NCBI RefSeq assembly: GCF_017353175.1
Contig: NZ_JAFMYW010000001.1
Coordinates: 1 to 64,000 of the forward strand
Length of the DNA stretch: 64,000 nt
Origin: Fibrella forsythiae
GTDB taxonomy: Bacteria > Bacteroidota > Bacteroidia > Cytophagales > Spirosomataceae
Reading direction: 5' to 3'
In this document: positions 48,442-56,387 of the stretch, piece by piece
Layout: each line of letters starts with the position of its first letter
Numbering within the stretch: the first letter of the stretch is position 1
Position numbers and translations under genes: made by a program
The notes under the pieces: generated by a model
What the model was told of the DNA's origin: nothing
The model's input: only the letters and a program-made list of their open reading frames with translations
The model's database searches: none

Positions 48442-49023
48442 ATGGCTCAAGATGCTGTTTATATAGCCCATCTAGCCAAGTGTACGGTCAACGACTACAC
48501 GCCAAACAGCGTCGATGCGTATTCGTCTGCCTGCCGGGCGGTACAAACCCTGGTCGCTCAGATCAACACGACCTACACCGGAACCACGTCGGCTGACCGG
48601 TTGGCCTATCTGAAGCGTCGACGCGGTCTACTGCTGGCCCGTGCGGCGGTCATTCAAGGATCGATGGTTGAGCTGGGCGCTCAGGACGTAACCGACAAGA
48701 CGGCCGCAACAATTGGTGGGATTGGTGGGGCGGTCGCTGGGCTATTTGGTGTCATTCCGGGCATCGGTGGCGCTATCGGCACATTCATCGGCCTGGGTAC
48801 GCAGCTGGTGGCTGGCCTGTTCGATCATAGCGCTGATAAAAAGGCCGCTCAGGCCGCTGAACTCAACGAATTGCAAATCGACTATATCAATCTCAAAACG
48901 CTCTACGATGAGCACACGGCTGAGATAAATAGCTTGATGTTACCCCGTTACGTACTCTATGGTACGGCGGGTATAGTGCTGATTGCCTTACTGATTGTTT
49001 TACTCCGCTCCCGGAAAAGCTAA
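48442..49023 (+). CDS. Membrane protein with glycine-zipper segment
   Basis: A 193-residue protein: helical N-terminal half, a glycine-zipper membrane segment (IGGIGGAVAGLFGVIPGIGG, about 90-125) and a second C-terminal membrane segment (YGTAGIVLIALLIVLL) ending RSRKS. Glycine-zipper segments can insert into host membranes, so it could form the DNA-entry channel. Function inferred. Confidence 0.55.
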   Translation: MAQDAVYIAHLAKCTVNDYTPNSVDAYSSACRAVQTLVAQINTTYTGTTSADRLAYLKRRRGLLLARAAVIQGSMVELGAQDVTDKTAATIGGIGGAVAGLFGVIPGIGGAIGTFIGLGTQLVAGLFDHSADKKAAQAAELNELQIDYINLKTLYDEHTAEINSLMLPRYVLYGTAGIVLIALLIVLLRSRKS

Positions 49024-49026
49024 CCC

Positions 49027-50460
49027 ATGACGACGCCTAAACGCGTCATCAACTACGTATCGATCCTACTTAGTCTGGCCCTGATGGCCTGTCATCCTAC
49101 AACTGACCCGATCCCGATCATGACAACGCCCATACAAATCACCTTACCCCTTGAACACCTGGTTCATCAACGCGATAACGCGAACCGTGCTGCTATTCCC
49201 GTTAGTGGCCAGGCTCCAGCTGGCAGTGACCAGGTACGGGTGACCCTTACGCCTGTGAAGGGGGGAACAGCTGAAGAAACGATTATTGTACCCAATGCTG
49301 ACGGTACCTTTTCGGGTAAGATTATCGGCAGTGGTGGTGCCTACGAAATGAGCCTAGTAGCGAAAGCAAATGGGGCTGACGTTGGCACTGGCCGGGTTGG
49401 CCGGGTAAACGTGGGTGAAGTCTTTATCCTGTATGGTCACTCTGTTTTCAGTGGCGGTATCCAGGAAGAAGTAAACCGGTTTGGAGATACACGGGGACCA
49501 GGGGCGGTTGATGACCGCGTAGTCGTGGCCACGCCGCCAGCTGGTGGCTCGATGCCAGAAAATATTGTTGACACTGAACTACCCCGCTACTTCAGACCGC
49601 TGAGTAATTCACCTCAATCGATTGCGCCTTACCAGACCGGCCCTTATGTGCACGGGTTGATTGGTGACAAGCTGGTACAGCAATTGAACGTGCCTGTCCT
49701 GCTGCTCGGGTGCTCATTCGGCGGGTCGAACGTCGAACAGTCGATGCGCGTAATTCAACAGCGGCCGTTCAATCACTCCTTTGTGAAGTACGAAAAGCGG
49801 ATGCCGATCCGGCCCGTTGAAGCGGCTGTTGCGGTGTATTTACCCCTCACTGGTGGCCTACGTGGTGTGCTGATGAACCATGGTGCTAACGACTGGTACA
49901 ACGTGGATGCGGAGCGAATGACCGGGCCACAGGAATATGCCGATCGGGTCAAGGTAGTGCTGGCTTACATTCGCCAAATTACGAAGCAAGCTGACCTGAC
50001 GGTTTGGCAAGCGGTTGATAATCAGCCTGTCCCTAACGCCTTGGATCTTACCCAGATCACGAAGGGTCAGGAGCTGGTGATCGCGCAAATTCCCAACGTC
50101 CGGCGGGGTGCGGATATGAGCAAATTGCAGGTGTCTGACCGGCCGGATAATGTGCACCTGGCCCGATCGGGTTTCGAACGCTACGCACAGGCCTGGGCCG
50201 ACGTGCTGACAAAAGCGGCGCTCGACGCAACGAACGTGCCCACCGTGCAGGGTACCAATACGCCCACGATTAATCACTTGGTCGGTACGTTGACTGCGAA
50301 CGTCTATGCCTATGGTCCAGCTATTGGCCTGGTAGTGGCGGTGGTCCTGCTGGTAGTAGTGGCCTGGCAGCGCCGATCAACGCTCATGTGGGCCGCTGGT
50401 GGCCTGGCTGCTGTGGCCGGTGCCGTCGTAATCAGTCGTGCACCAAAAGCCACTGCCTGA
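49027..50460 (+). CDS. SGNH/sialate-esterase-like lipoprotein with C-terminal TMs
   Basis: A 477-residue protein. It has a lipobox LALMAC (Cys22), a beta-sandwich domain (40-130), then an SGNH hydrolase domain: Ser139 in YGHSVFSGG, NHGAND (Asn288) as block III and DNVH (Asp374, His377) as block V, as in sialate O-acetylesterases. Two C-terminal membrane segments follow (ctr. about 430 and 460). It would remove acyl groups from surface glycans. Having both a lipobox and C-terminal membrane segments is odd and suggests a virion-membrane enzyme. Confidence 0.72.
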   Translation: MTTPKRVINYVSILLSLALMACHPTTDPIPIMTTPIQITLPLEHLVHQRDNANRAAIPVSGQAPAGSDQVRVTLTPVKGGTAEETIIVPNADGTFSGKIIGSGGAYEMSLVAKANGADVGTGRVGRVNVGEVFILYGHSVFSGGIQEEVNRFGDTRGPGAVDDRVVVATPPAGGSMPENIVDTELPRYFRPLSNSPQSIAPYQTGPYVHGLIGDKLVQQLNVPVLLLGCSFGGSNVEQSMRVIQQRPFNHSFVKYEKRMPIRPVEAAVAVYLPLTGGLRGVLMNHGANDWYNVDAERMTGPQEYADRVKVVLAYIRQITKQADLTVWQAVDNQPVPNALDLTQITKGQELVIAQIPNVRRGADMSKLQVSDRPDNVHLARSGFERYAQAWADVLTKAALDATNVPTVQGTNTPTINHLVGTLTANVYAYGPAIGLVVAVVLLVVVAWQRRSTLMWAAGGLAAVAGAVVISRAPKATA

Positions 50461-50461
50461 T

Positions 50462-50950
50462 ATGACACATTTTCCGGGCGAAGTGGTCAGCTTCACCGCG
50501 CCATCGCGCAAAACATGGGTAGGGGTGGTTCTTCGCCGCCGTCGAGTCGATGGGCAGACAGTCTACCACGTGCGGCCATTTGCCCCGGAGAATCGGGCTT
50601 ATATACCAGCGGACGTGTTCTACCTAACCCATAAAGGGCAGATGTACACTCCGATTCCTAGCAAGGATCTGTCTGTTGCCGCCGCTGGTCTGAAGCATGC
50701 TGAGCATATCCGCCCCCTGTTTTCAACTGAATTAGCCTTCCTAATGAAAAAGACCCGTAAAACCACGAAAAAAGCCGCTCCAGCCAAACGCAAGAGTACG
50801 GCCAAGGGAAAAGCCTACCTGAACAAATTAGATGCCCTGACCAGCAAGATTCACAAAGCATCATTCACCGGTGAAACCAAGCCCGTGAAGGTCTACAGTA
50901 TCTCCATTGCTACGGCCAAACGGGCCGCTATCAAGCAACTCAAAAAGTAG
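50462..50950 (+). CDS. Basic protein with histone-H1-like Lys/Ala stretch
   Basis: A 162-residue protein, ATG 50462. The N-terminal 90 residues form a small beta domain (GEVVSFTAPSRKTWVGVVL). The C-terminal 70 are Lys/Ala-rich (KKTRKTTKKAAPAKRKSTAK), like H1 or AlgP tails. It may bind DNA in the capsid. Confidence 0.5.
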   Translation: MTHFPGEVVSFTAPSRKTWVGVVLRRRRVDGQTVYHVRPFAPENRAYIPADVFYLTHKGQMYTPIPSKDLSVAAAGLKHAEHIRPLFSTELAFLMKKTRKTTKKAAPAKRKSTAKGKAYLNKLDALTSKIHKASFTGETKPVKVYSISIATAKRAAIKQLKK

Positions 50951-50981
50951 TATCAACCAACCAATCAATCACCCCAATACA

Positions 50982-51125
50982 ATGGCCAAGAAACGCGCTA
51001 CCGCCGCCCAAAAAAAAGCTCAATCACGCATGAAATCAGCCGTGGTCAAAGCGAAGAAAATCCGCAAAGCCTCCCCTAACGTGGCCTGGCAAACAGCCCT
51101 CAAACGGGCCTGGAAAACGGTCTAA
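50982..51125 (+). CDS. Very basic small protein, genome-condensing candidate
   Basis: A 47-residue protein with about one third Lys/Arg and no acidic residue in the first 40 (MAKKRATAAQKKAQSRMKSA). Likely a DNA-condensing protein like core proteins of membrane-containing viruses. Confidence 0.6.
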   Translation: MAKKRATAAQKKAQSRMKSAVVKAKKIRKASPNVAWQTALKRAWKTV

Positions 51126-51158
51126 TCCCTCACGCTCATTCCCTTCAAAAGATTAATC

Positions 51159-51737
51159 ATGAAGATTACAAATACACTTATTGGGGTGGCCATAGTTTTG
51201 ATGTTGGCCATTGGAGCCGGGTTATGGATGACCCGACGAAAAGACGAACCCATTACAGCTGGAGTACTGCGAAATATTGCCCCTGAAGCCACGCTAACCA
51301 CGTCGTCAACGCATCCTGGATTTCTTAAATCAAACGCAATTCTGGATGCCGCAATACCCACGGGGTACACGTGGGGAATCACAGGAGGATGGAATGATGG
51401 TACACAAGGCGTATTCCCTGACTGGATTGAACTTACCTGGCCGGTGTCGATGGCTATTAGTAACGTGACTATCACGAGTGTGGCCTCTGGCGCGGATGGT
51501 TCCTCATCCCTGGGAACAAGTGGTGAGAGCCTATACTGTTTACGCGATTTCAGTATTATGGGTTGGGTCAATGGGGGCTGGCAAACGGTCGTCAACGTAG
51601 CTGGCAACACCAAGGGCGTCACCACGCATGCATTCAATGTCTTGGTAACCTCAAAGCTCCGAGTCACTGTAACTGATTCACCGCTCCATGACTGGAGCCG
51701 TATTGCCCAGATTCAGGTGACCGGCCGTGAAGCGTAA
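51159..51737 (+). CDS. Anchored discoidin (F5/8 type C)-like protein
   Basis: A 192-residue protein: N-terminal membrane segment (LIGVAIVLMLAIGAGLWM), then a jelly-roll domain with the layout of F5/8 type C/CBM32 modules (NIAPEATLTTSST start, PDWIELTWP, WQTVVNVAGN, LRVTVTDSP then IAQIQVTGRE). These modules bind galactose-type sugars. A receptor-binding role on the virion surface is likely. A terminator follows. Confidence 0.65.
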   Translation: MKITNTLIGVAIVLMLAIGAGLWMTRRKDEPITAGVLRNIAPEATLTTSSTHPGFLKSNAILDAAIPTGYTWGITGGWNDGTQGVFPDWIELTWPVSMAISNVTITSVASGADGSSSLGTSGESLYCLRDFSIMGWVNGGWQTVVNVAGNTKGVTTHAFNVLVTSKLRVTVTDSPLHDWSRIAQIQVTGREA

Positions 51738-51764
51738 CCAACTCGATTGTTCCTACCTCTAAAC

Positions 51765-51796
51765 AGCCCCGGCCGGTAACGTGGCCGGGGCTTTTT
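51765..51796 (+). terminator. Terminator after discoidin-like gene
   Basis: Ten-bp stem AGCCCCGGCC with complement and five T. The next ATG (51799) is only two bases beyond. Confidence 0.8.
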
Positions 51797-51798
51797 GT

Positions 51799-52788
51799 AT
51801 GAAGCTATTAAAGCCCATTGCCCGGATCGATCCAATGGAAGAACGAATCGGGTTTACGCCTAGCTACCAGTCTGCCAAGTATGCCGTCGACTCTGATACC
51901 CGGGTGTCGATTGGCAGTCGACTGGATAAATACTTTGAGAAACAAGGGTTTGTCGAGTACTATAAGGGTTTTTCCAGAACCAGCCGGGCTATTACCCAGC
52001 GCGACATCAACGCCGCCCTGGCCCGCTACAAGTTGAAGGGAATCGAGTTTGGTCAGTGGGTCACGAACGAAGACGCCTACAACTACCTGGCTGCCCTAGT
52101 GGTGGCCCTCGATGACATGGCCAAGGTGCTGGGCTGGAGTAATATCGGCCTGGACAACATGGTAGGGATTGCCTTTGGTGCCCGTGGGCACGGCCGCGCG
52201 CTGGCTCACTTCGAGCCTAGATCTTACATGATCAACCTGACCAGGTATAAACGCCACGTCACCGATCCGTTTACGGGCCGGGTGGTAAAAACGGCCAAGA
52301 CGCGCCGCTTCAGCTATACCGGTGGCGTCGGTGCGCTGGCTCACGAATACGGCCACGCCCTGGACTACTTCTTTGGCACCTTCATCGACCAGAGCCGGGG
52401 TTCACTCAGTCTCTCCGGAGGACGTCAAACCAACCTGATCGAGCACAATACCTGGCCGGCCAATTCCCTACGCTGGCACATGACCAGTATCCTGATGGCC
52501 TTCCAACAGACCAAAAGTTACCAGCGGTTACGTGATCACCTGGTCAAAGGGGGTAAGTCTGATTCGTACTGGATCCGTCACAATGAGTTATGGGCCCGGC
52601 TATTTGAGCAGTGGATTGGTGCCCGGATGGAAGAAAAAGGGATTGCCAATGATTTCCTGCACCAAAACAAGTACGAAAAGTTTGCCGAAAACAAAGCGCC
52701 GATCTACCTGACGGCCGCTGAACTGAAGACCATTCGGCCGGCCGTTGACAAGTTTATCAAGGCCGTTGCTGGCCAGGTCAAAAAGTAA
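51799..52788 (+). CDS. LPD1-domain protein with HExxH motif
   Basis: A 329-residue protein whose middle matches the LPD1 domain of phage polyvalent proteins: GIAFGARGHGRALAHFEP (123-140), MINLT, then GALAHEYGHALDYFFG with His182, Glu183, His186 as a likely zinc site. LPD1 usually occurs in giant proteins injected with phage DNA; here it stands nearly alone with a helical C-terminal tail. It may be a protease acting on host proteins after entry. ATG 51835 is an alternative start, since 51799 touches the terminator. Confidence 0.75.
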   Translation: MKLLKPIARIDPMEERIGFTPSYQSAKYAVDSDTRVSIGSRLDKYFEKQGFVEYYKGFSRTSRAITQRDINAALARYKLKGIEFGQWVTNEDAYNYLAALVVALDDMAKVLGWSNIGLDNMVGIAFGARGHGRALAHFEPRSYMINLTRYKRHVTDPFTGRVVKTAKTRRFSYTGGVGALAHEYGHALDYFFGTFIDQSRGSLSLSGGRQTNLIEHNTWPANSLRWHMTSILMAFQQTKSYQRLRDHLVKGGKSDSYWIRHNELWARLFEQWIGARMEEKGIANDFLHQNKYEKFAENKAPIYLTAAELKTIRPAVDKFIKAVAGQVKK

Positions 52789-52789
52789 C

Positions 52790-53185
52790 ATGGAAACGAT
52801 CAAAAACACCGCCAAAACCATCCTGTCACACATGGGAACCATTGCCTTTGTGGGCCTTCTGGCCTACGTCCTGTATTGCGAGTTCATTCGCCCGGCTCCC
52901 TCGCGTCAGCAGATCAACGACGCACTGAGTGAGGTGGCCAGCGCCCGACATGAGTTGAGTCAGGCACGTGCTGATTTGGATACGGCACTGCTAATCAACG
53001 GGCAGATCAGTGCCGGTAACACCAACTTTATCACTCAGGCGAGTGATTTATTTCGGGATTTAAACGCCTTGAATGATACCCTGAAGCAAAAGGAACAGGC
53101 GTTAGGGGTCCGCGCTACGAAGCTGGAAGATCAGTACAAAGCAAAGAAAATACGTCTTCAGGAAGCCAAGAATATAGCCCTCTAA
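52790..53185 (+). CDS. One-pass membrane protein with periplasmic coiled coil
   Basis: A 131-residue protein: membrane segment IAFVGLLAYVLYCEFI (about 16-31), then a coiled coil to the end (LSEVASARHELSQARADLDTA, DTLKQKEQALGVRATKLEDQ). This is the layout of an inner-membrane spanin, so with 55446 it could form a lysis pair. ATG 52790 follows the previous stop directly. Confidence 0.55.
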   Translation: METIKNTAKTILSHMGTIAFVGLLAYVLYCEFIRPAPSRQQINDALSEVASARHELSQARADLDTALLINGQISAGNTNFITQASDLFRDLNALNDTLKQKEQALGVRATKLEDQYKAKKIRLQEAKNIAL

Positions 53186-53195
53186 TCGTACAACT

Positions 53196-53417
53196 ATGTG
53201 GAAGCAGATATTGGATGAGCATGGCTACCAGACTATGATTTTGGTGCCCACTGAACGGGAAGTTGTCCCGTATCCAACCTACGCCCTGGCCGTTGCTGGG
53301 CTGGCTAAAAGAACTACTCCATGCCGGGTGTTGATTACCGCTGATGAAGTAAATAATGCTGGGGCGTTCGGAAAATACGATTACGATGGTACGCAGCTAA
53401 TTGAAGATATTTTGTAA
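53196..53417 (+). CDS. Small alpha/beta protein, unknown
   Basis: A 73-residue protein (QTMILVPTEREVVPYPTYALAVAGLA) with no known family. It shares one base with the next start (TAATG), suggesting it is a chaperone or partner of the large esterase. Confidence 0.5.
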   Translation: MWKQILDEHGYQTMILVPTEREVVPYPTYALAVAGLAKRTTPCRVLITADEVNNAGAFGKYDYDGTQLIEDIL

Positions 53418-55303
53418 TGGCAGACTTAAACGCAAAAATCACAGGTAAGGATACCTACAAACGTGGGTTGATTTCAGCCATTGAACGGCGGCTCAGTGGG
53501 TGGCAAATCATCGCGACCAATCCTAATACGCTACACGGTTCTCCGGGTAATCCTGTTACCGGGCGAACATTTCGCTCAGAACATATTGCCCTAGCTGATG
53601 CTTCACAAATTAGAGTAGTCTATGCGAATTTCAGAACGGTTAACTACGGCGAATACCCAAACACAAATCCGATAACGGTTGGGGCAGCTTTACAGAAACG
53701 CGGGGCTACGGCATCGGATCAATCACAGTCTACAGTTCCCGTTGCCTTTGGGGGCAAACGATACGGGATTTGTGAAGGAATAGGCTTGCTTATTTCAGAC
53801 CCTGTTTCGTTTAATGTAGCGGCCAACGAGCGTTTTTTTGTTCGTAGTTATGCTCAGGCAATGTTGGCAGCGGCTCCCGTTGCCCCTACCCTAAGTACAG
53901 CCACAACCGGGGGAACATTGCCTGCTAGCTCCAGCTTTTTTGTGAGCATATCTTACGTGTTCTTAGACGGAACCAATAGCGCACCAAGTGCGGGTGTATC
54001 AATTACTACCGGGGCGGGTGCAACCAACGTAATTACAGTTCCGGCACCGGCATCTATACCGTCTGCGGTAGGCTACCGGGTTTGGATGACATCGGCGGGT
54101 TCGGCCACAACGGGCATTTATTACAGCGTCAGTAATGTGCTTGCGTTTTCGTCTAGTGCGACGATTACAACGGTAGTCAACACCTACGCGCCCTCTATTG
54201 CGACAACGGCGGTTATACCGGGCGGGGGTAACTTTATCGGCTCGACTAACAACGACGGTAGGGACAACGGGGAAGGGTTTTCAGATGGTGAGCTAACCTA
54301 TGACAATCAAAATGTAACGATTCGCACAGGGGCAAATATGTACTACCCTGTAGCCATTTTGGGTAAGACAAAGACGCCGAAAAAGACGGTCGGCTTAATT
54401 GGTGATAGTATTATGTCAGGCACTGGTGATGCTGGTTATCCATCGAACCGGGGCGGGTTTGGTGTTCGGGCTTTGTGTAATCAACTTGAGCTAGGCTACA
54501 ATGCGAATATAGACCCGCTTTACGCCTACACCCTTGTTCCTCAAGGAAGTGAGCAGGCCGTACAGTTTGCGGATAGGCGTATGAGTCGCATACGGCTATC
54601 CATTACGGAGCTTTGCGGGAATGTGATTAGCAACTATGGCACCAACGATTTGTCGCTAGGGGTAACATCAATTAAGAGCAGCCTGCTCACCATTGCTAAA
54701 TGGTACACGGACAGGGGTATAAAGTTTTTTACCTGCACAATCTTACCCAAAACCAATAGCACGGACGGATGGTCAACTGTAGCCAATCAGACGACGCAGG
54801 GAGCAACAGAGACAACCCGATTAGCCATTAATGCATGGATTCGTGATACGGGCGTAAGTGGCTTTGTGGCTCAGGCAGCGGCGGCAGGGTTGGTTGATAT
54901 GATAGATGTATGTAAGTACATCGAAGTAAATGCGGCCAACGTGCTTACGCAGAATGGTGGTTTTTGGCGGGTTCCTGCGGACGGTGTTATCATATCAGGC
55001 TCCATTACGGGTGGTGCCTCAAGTATAGGCCTGTCAGACAGCACCAAGTCATTTACACGGTTGCAATATGCTGGCTATTCAGTCAGGTTCACGTCTGGCG
55101 GGGCAAATAATCAAGTCCGTTGCCTGAATAATTCCAACGGCAATGCTCTTTTCTGGAATGACAGCGTAAGCCCAACACCTGCAATTGGTGACACATACAT
55201 TATAACCAATGTGGCTAGTCAGGATGGTGTTCATCCAACGAGTCAAGGTCATATTTGGGAAGCTCAAGCGGTAGCGGAAAAACTACCACAGCTCCAGTAC
55301 TGA
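53417..55303 (+). CDS. Large SGNH-hydrolase receptor-binding protein
   Basis: A 628-residue protein: N-terminal domain (1-150) that may attach to the virion, a FnIII-like/beta-sandwich linker (155-265), and an SGNH hydrolase domain (about 320-628) with GDSIMSG (Ser331), YGTND (Asn410) and DGVH (Asp603, His606). An inserted beta segment lies at about 525-590. It probably deacetylates surface polysaccharide during adsorption. The gene is less GC-rich than its neighbours, consistent with exchange of host-range genes. Confidence 0.75.
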   Translation: MADLNAKITGKDTYKRGLISAIERRLSGWQIIATNPNTLHGSPGNPVTGRTFRSEHIALADASQIRVVYANFRTVNYGEYPNTNPITVGAALQKRGATASDQSQSTVPVAFGGKRYGICEGIGLLISDPVSFNVAANERFFVRSYAQAMLAAAPVAPTLSTATTGGTLPASSSFFVSISYVFLDGTNSAPSAGVSITTGAGATNVITVPAPASIPSAVGYRVWMTSAGSATTGIYYSVSNVLAFSSSATITTVVNTYAPSIATTAVIPGGGNFIGSTNNDGRDNGEGFSDGELTYDNQNVTIRTGANMYYPVAILGKTKTPKKTVGLIGDSIMSGTGDAGYPSNRGGFGVRALCNQLELGYNANIDPLYAYTLVPQGSEQAVQFADRRMSRIRLSITELCGNVISNYGTNDLSLGVTSIKSSLLTIAKWYTDRGIKFFTCTILPKTNSTDGWSTVANQTTQGATETTRLAINAWIRDTGVSGFVAQAAAAGLVDMIDVCKYIEVNAANVLTQNGGFWRVPADGVIISGSITGGASSIGLSDSTKSFTRLQYAGYSVRFTSGGANNQVRCLNNSNGNALFWNDSVSPTPAIGDTYIITNVASQDGVHPTSQGHIWEAQAVAEKLPQLQY

Positions 55304-55445
55304 AATCTATTGCAAGAATGGAAGCCAAACATTGTTTGGTTGCCTCGCCGCCGGCGAGCTGCTGCACCAGGCTAAACGGATCCTGGTCCGGGCTGGCCAA
55401 CCCCCAATTTTGCCCGTTTTTGTCTACTTTTTCACTTTTCGTAAA

Positions 55446-55958
55446 ATGAGCGCCAAATATTATACTGTTTTGCTGCTATTCCTGACTAGCCTCGCTTTCG
55501 CTGAAAGTGACACATTAGGCGTCGGTCAGGTGGTGCCCCTGCTGATCAAGCAAACGCCCAACATGGGTATCGATAGTGTATTGGTCAGTCGGTACGATCT
55601 GGCTAAACTGGAGTTTGCCAGGCAAACGCTGTTGACGCTGGATTTCACGGATACCGATGAGCTTATTTCCGTACTGAAGGAACAAGCGGCGTTATCGATG
55701 GCGGGACGTGAGCAGCTGATCAACCTGACATCGACCAGGCTACGGACGCTCCAGGATTCCATTACCCGACAGGATGCCCGGATACAGAAACTAGGTACGT
55801 TACTGCAGCACGCTATTGGCCATGTCAACGACGCCGGCACCATGCTCGAGCAGACGAATAGCAGCATCAAAACGGCTAGGCGCAAAATGTGGTGGGAGCG
55901 GATTGGCTACGGGTTGCTAGGCACCACCCTGGGCTTCTTTGGCGGGTCGACGTTCTAA
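55446..55958 (+). CDS. Secreted coiled-coil protein with C-terminal TM (spanin-like)
   Basis: A 170-residue protein: signal peptide (YYTVLLLFLTSLAFAESD), coiled coil over about 70-145 (LKEQAALSMAGREQLINLTS, LQDSITRQDARIQKLG) and C-terminal membrane segment (RIGYGLLGTTLGFFGGSTF). Same plan and length as 3078-3578 of the tailed prophage, though the sequences are not clearly alike. ATG 55446 is chosen because the signal peptide starts there. Lysis role inferred. Confidence 0.55.
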   Translation: MSAKYYTVLLLFLTSLAFAESDTLGVGQVVPLLIKQTPNMGIDSVLVSRYDLAKLEFARQTLLTLDFTDTDELISVLKEQAALSMAGREQLINLTSTRLRTLQDSITRQDARIQKLGTLLQHAIGHVNDAGTMLEQTNSSIKTARRKMWWERIGYGLLGTTLGFFGGSTF

Positions 55959-56067
55959 TTCTGTATATTTGCTCACTAGTTAAAGCCGGCGCGTCGGCTT
56001 CTGATTGTGAGGCGTTTATAGCCGTTAATTATGGGTATGGCGGTTATTCAGGTAGTCATAAGTTAGC

Positions 56068-56119
56068 AGCATTACAACAAAAAGCTCGCTCAGCTGAGCG
56101 AGCTTTTTGTTGTAATGCT
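56068..56119. terminator. 52-bp perfect palindrome, bidirectional terminator
   Basis: Both 26-bp arms match exactly, with GCTCGCTCAG at the centre side flanked by AAAAA/TTTTT. It ends the late operon of the second prophage and insulates the cargo genes. Confidence 0.85.
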
Positions 56120-56256
56120 ACCTGTCTATCTAAGTCGTGTACCAGGTTAAACAGCCAGGCAACGAATAGTAGTAATATTCTAAAGAGCAACGTGAATTAG
56201 ATCATAGGTAGGACATAAGCAGGTTAAACGCCTGCGATTAACAACTATGATAGGAT

Positions 56257-56295
56257 GTCAATTTGTTTTGACGAGCCACTTTACGTAGGATTGTA
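56257..56295 (+). promoter_or_regulatory. Cargo-gene promoter repeat, copy 1
   Basis: A 39-bp sequence shared with 57273-57311 (34 of 39 identical). TTG at 56263-56265, 20 bp, then TAGGATTG fits the Bacteroidota promoter consensus well. Confidence 0.65.
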
Positions 56296-56387
56296 GATAC
56301 TTCTCTTAGATTTCAAAACAGTCTCTTGAAGGTTACGTCCTGTTGCAACGATTTAATGTAACCGATAGAGTACAAGCAACTTGTAAT

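Larger units (their letters stand above)
55959..56387. other. Gene-free 429 bp with terminator and cargo promoter
   Basis: It holds the 52-bp palindrome at 56068 and the promoter repeat at 56257. Frames here have no protein features. Confidence 0.5.

Noticed and set aside
55889-56200. 103-codon plus-strand frame after the spanin-like gene
   Set aside because: It overlaps the previous gene's end and runs through the 52-bp palindromic terminator; no protein features.
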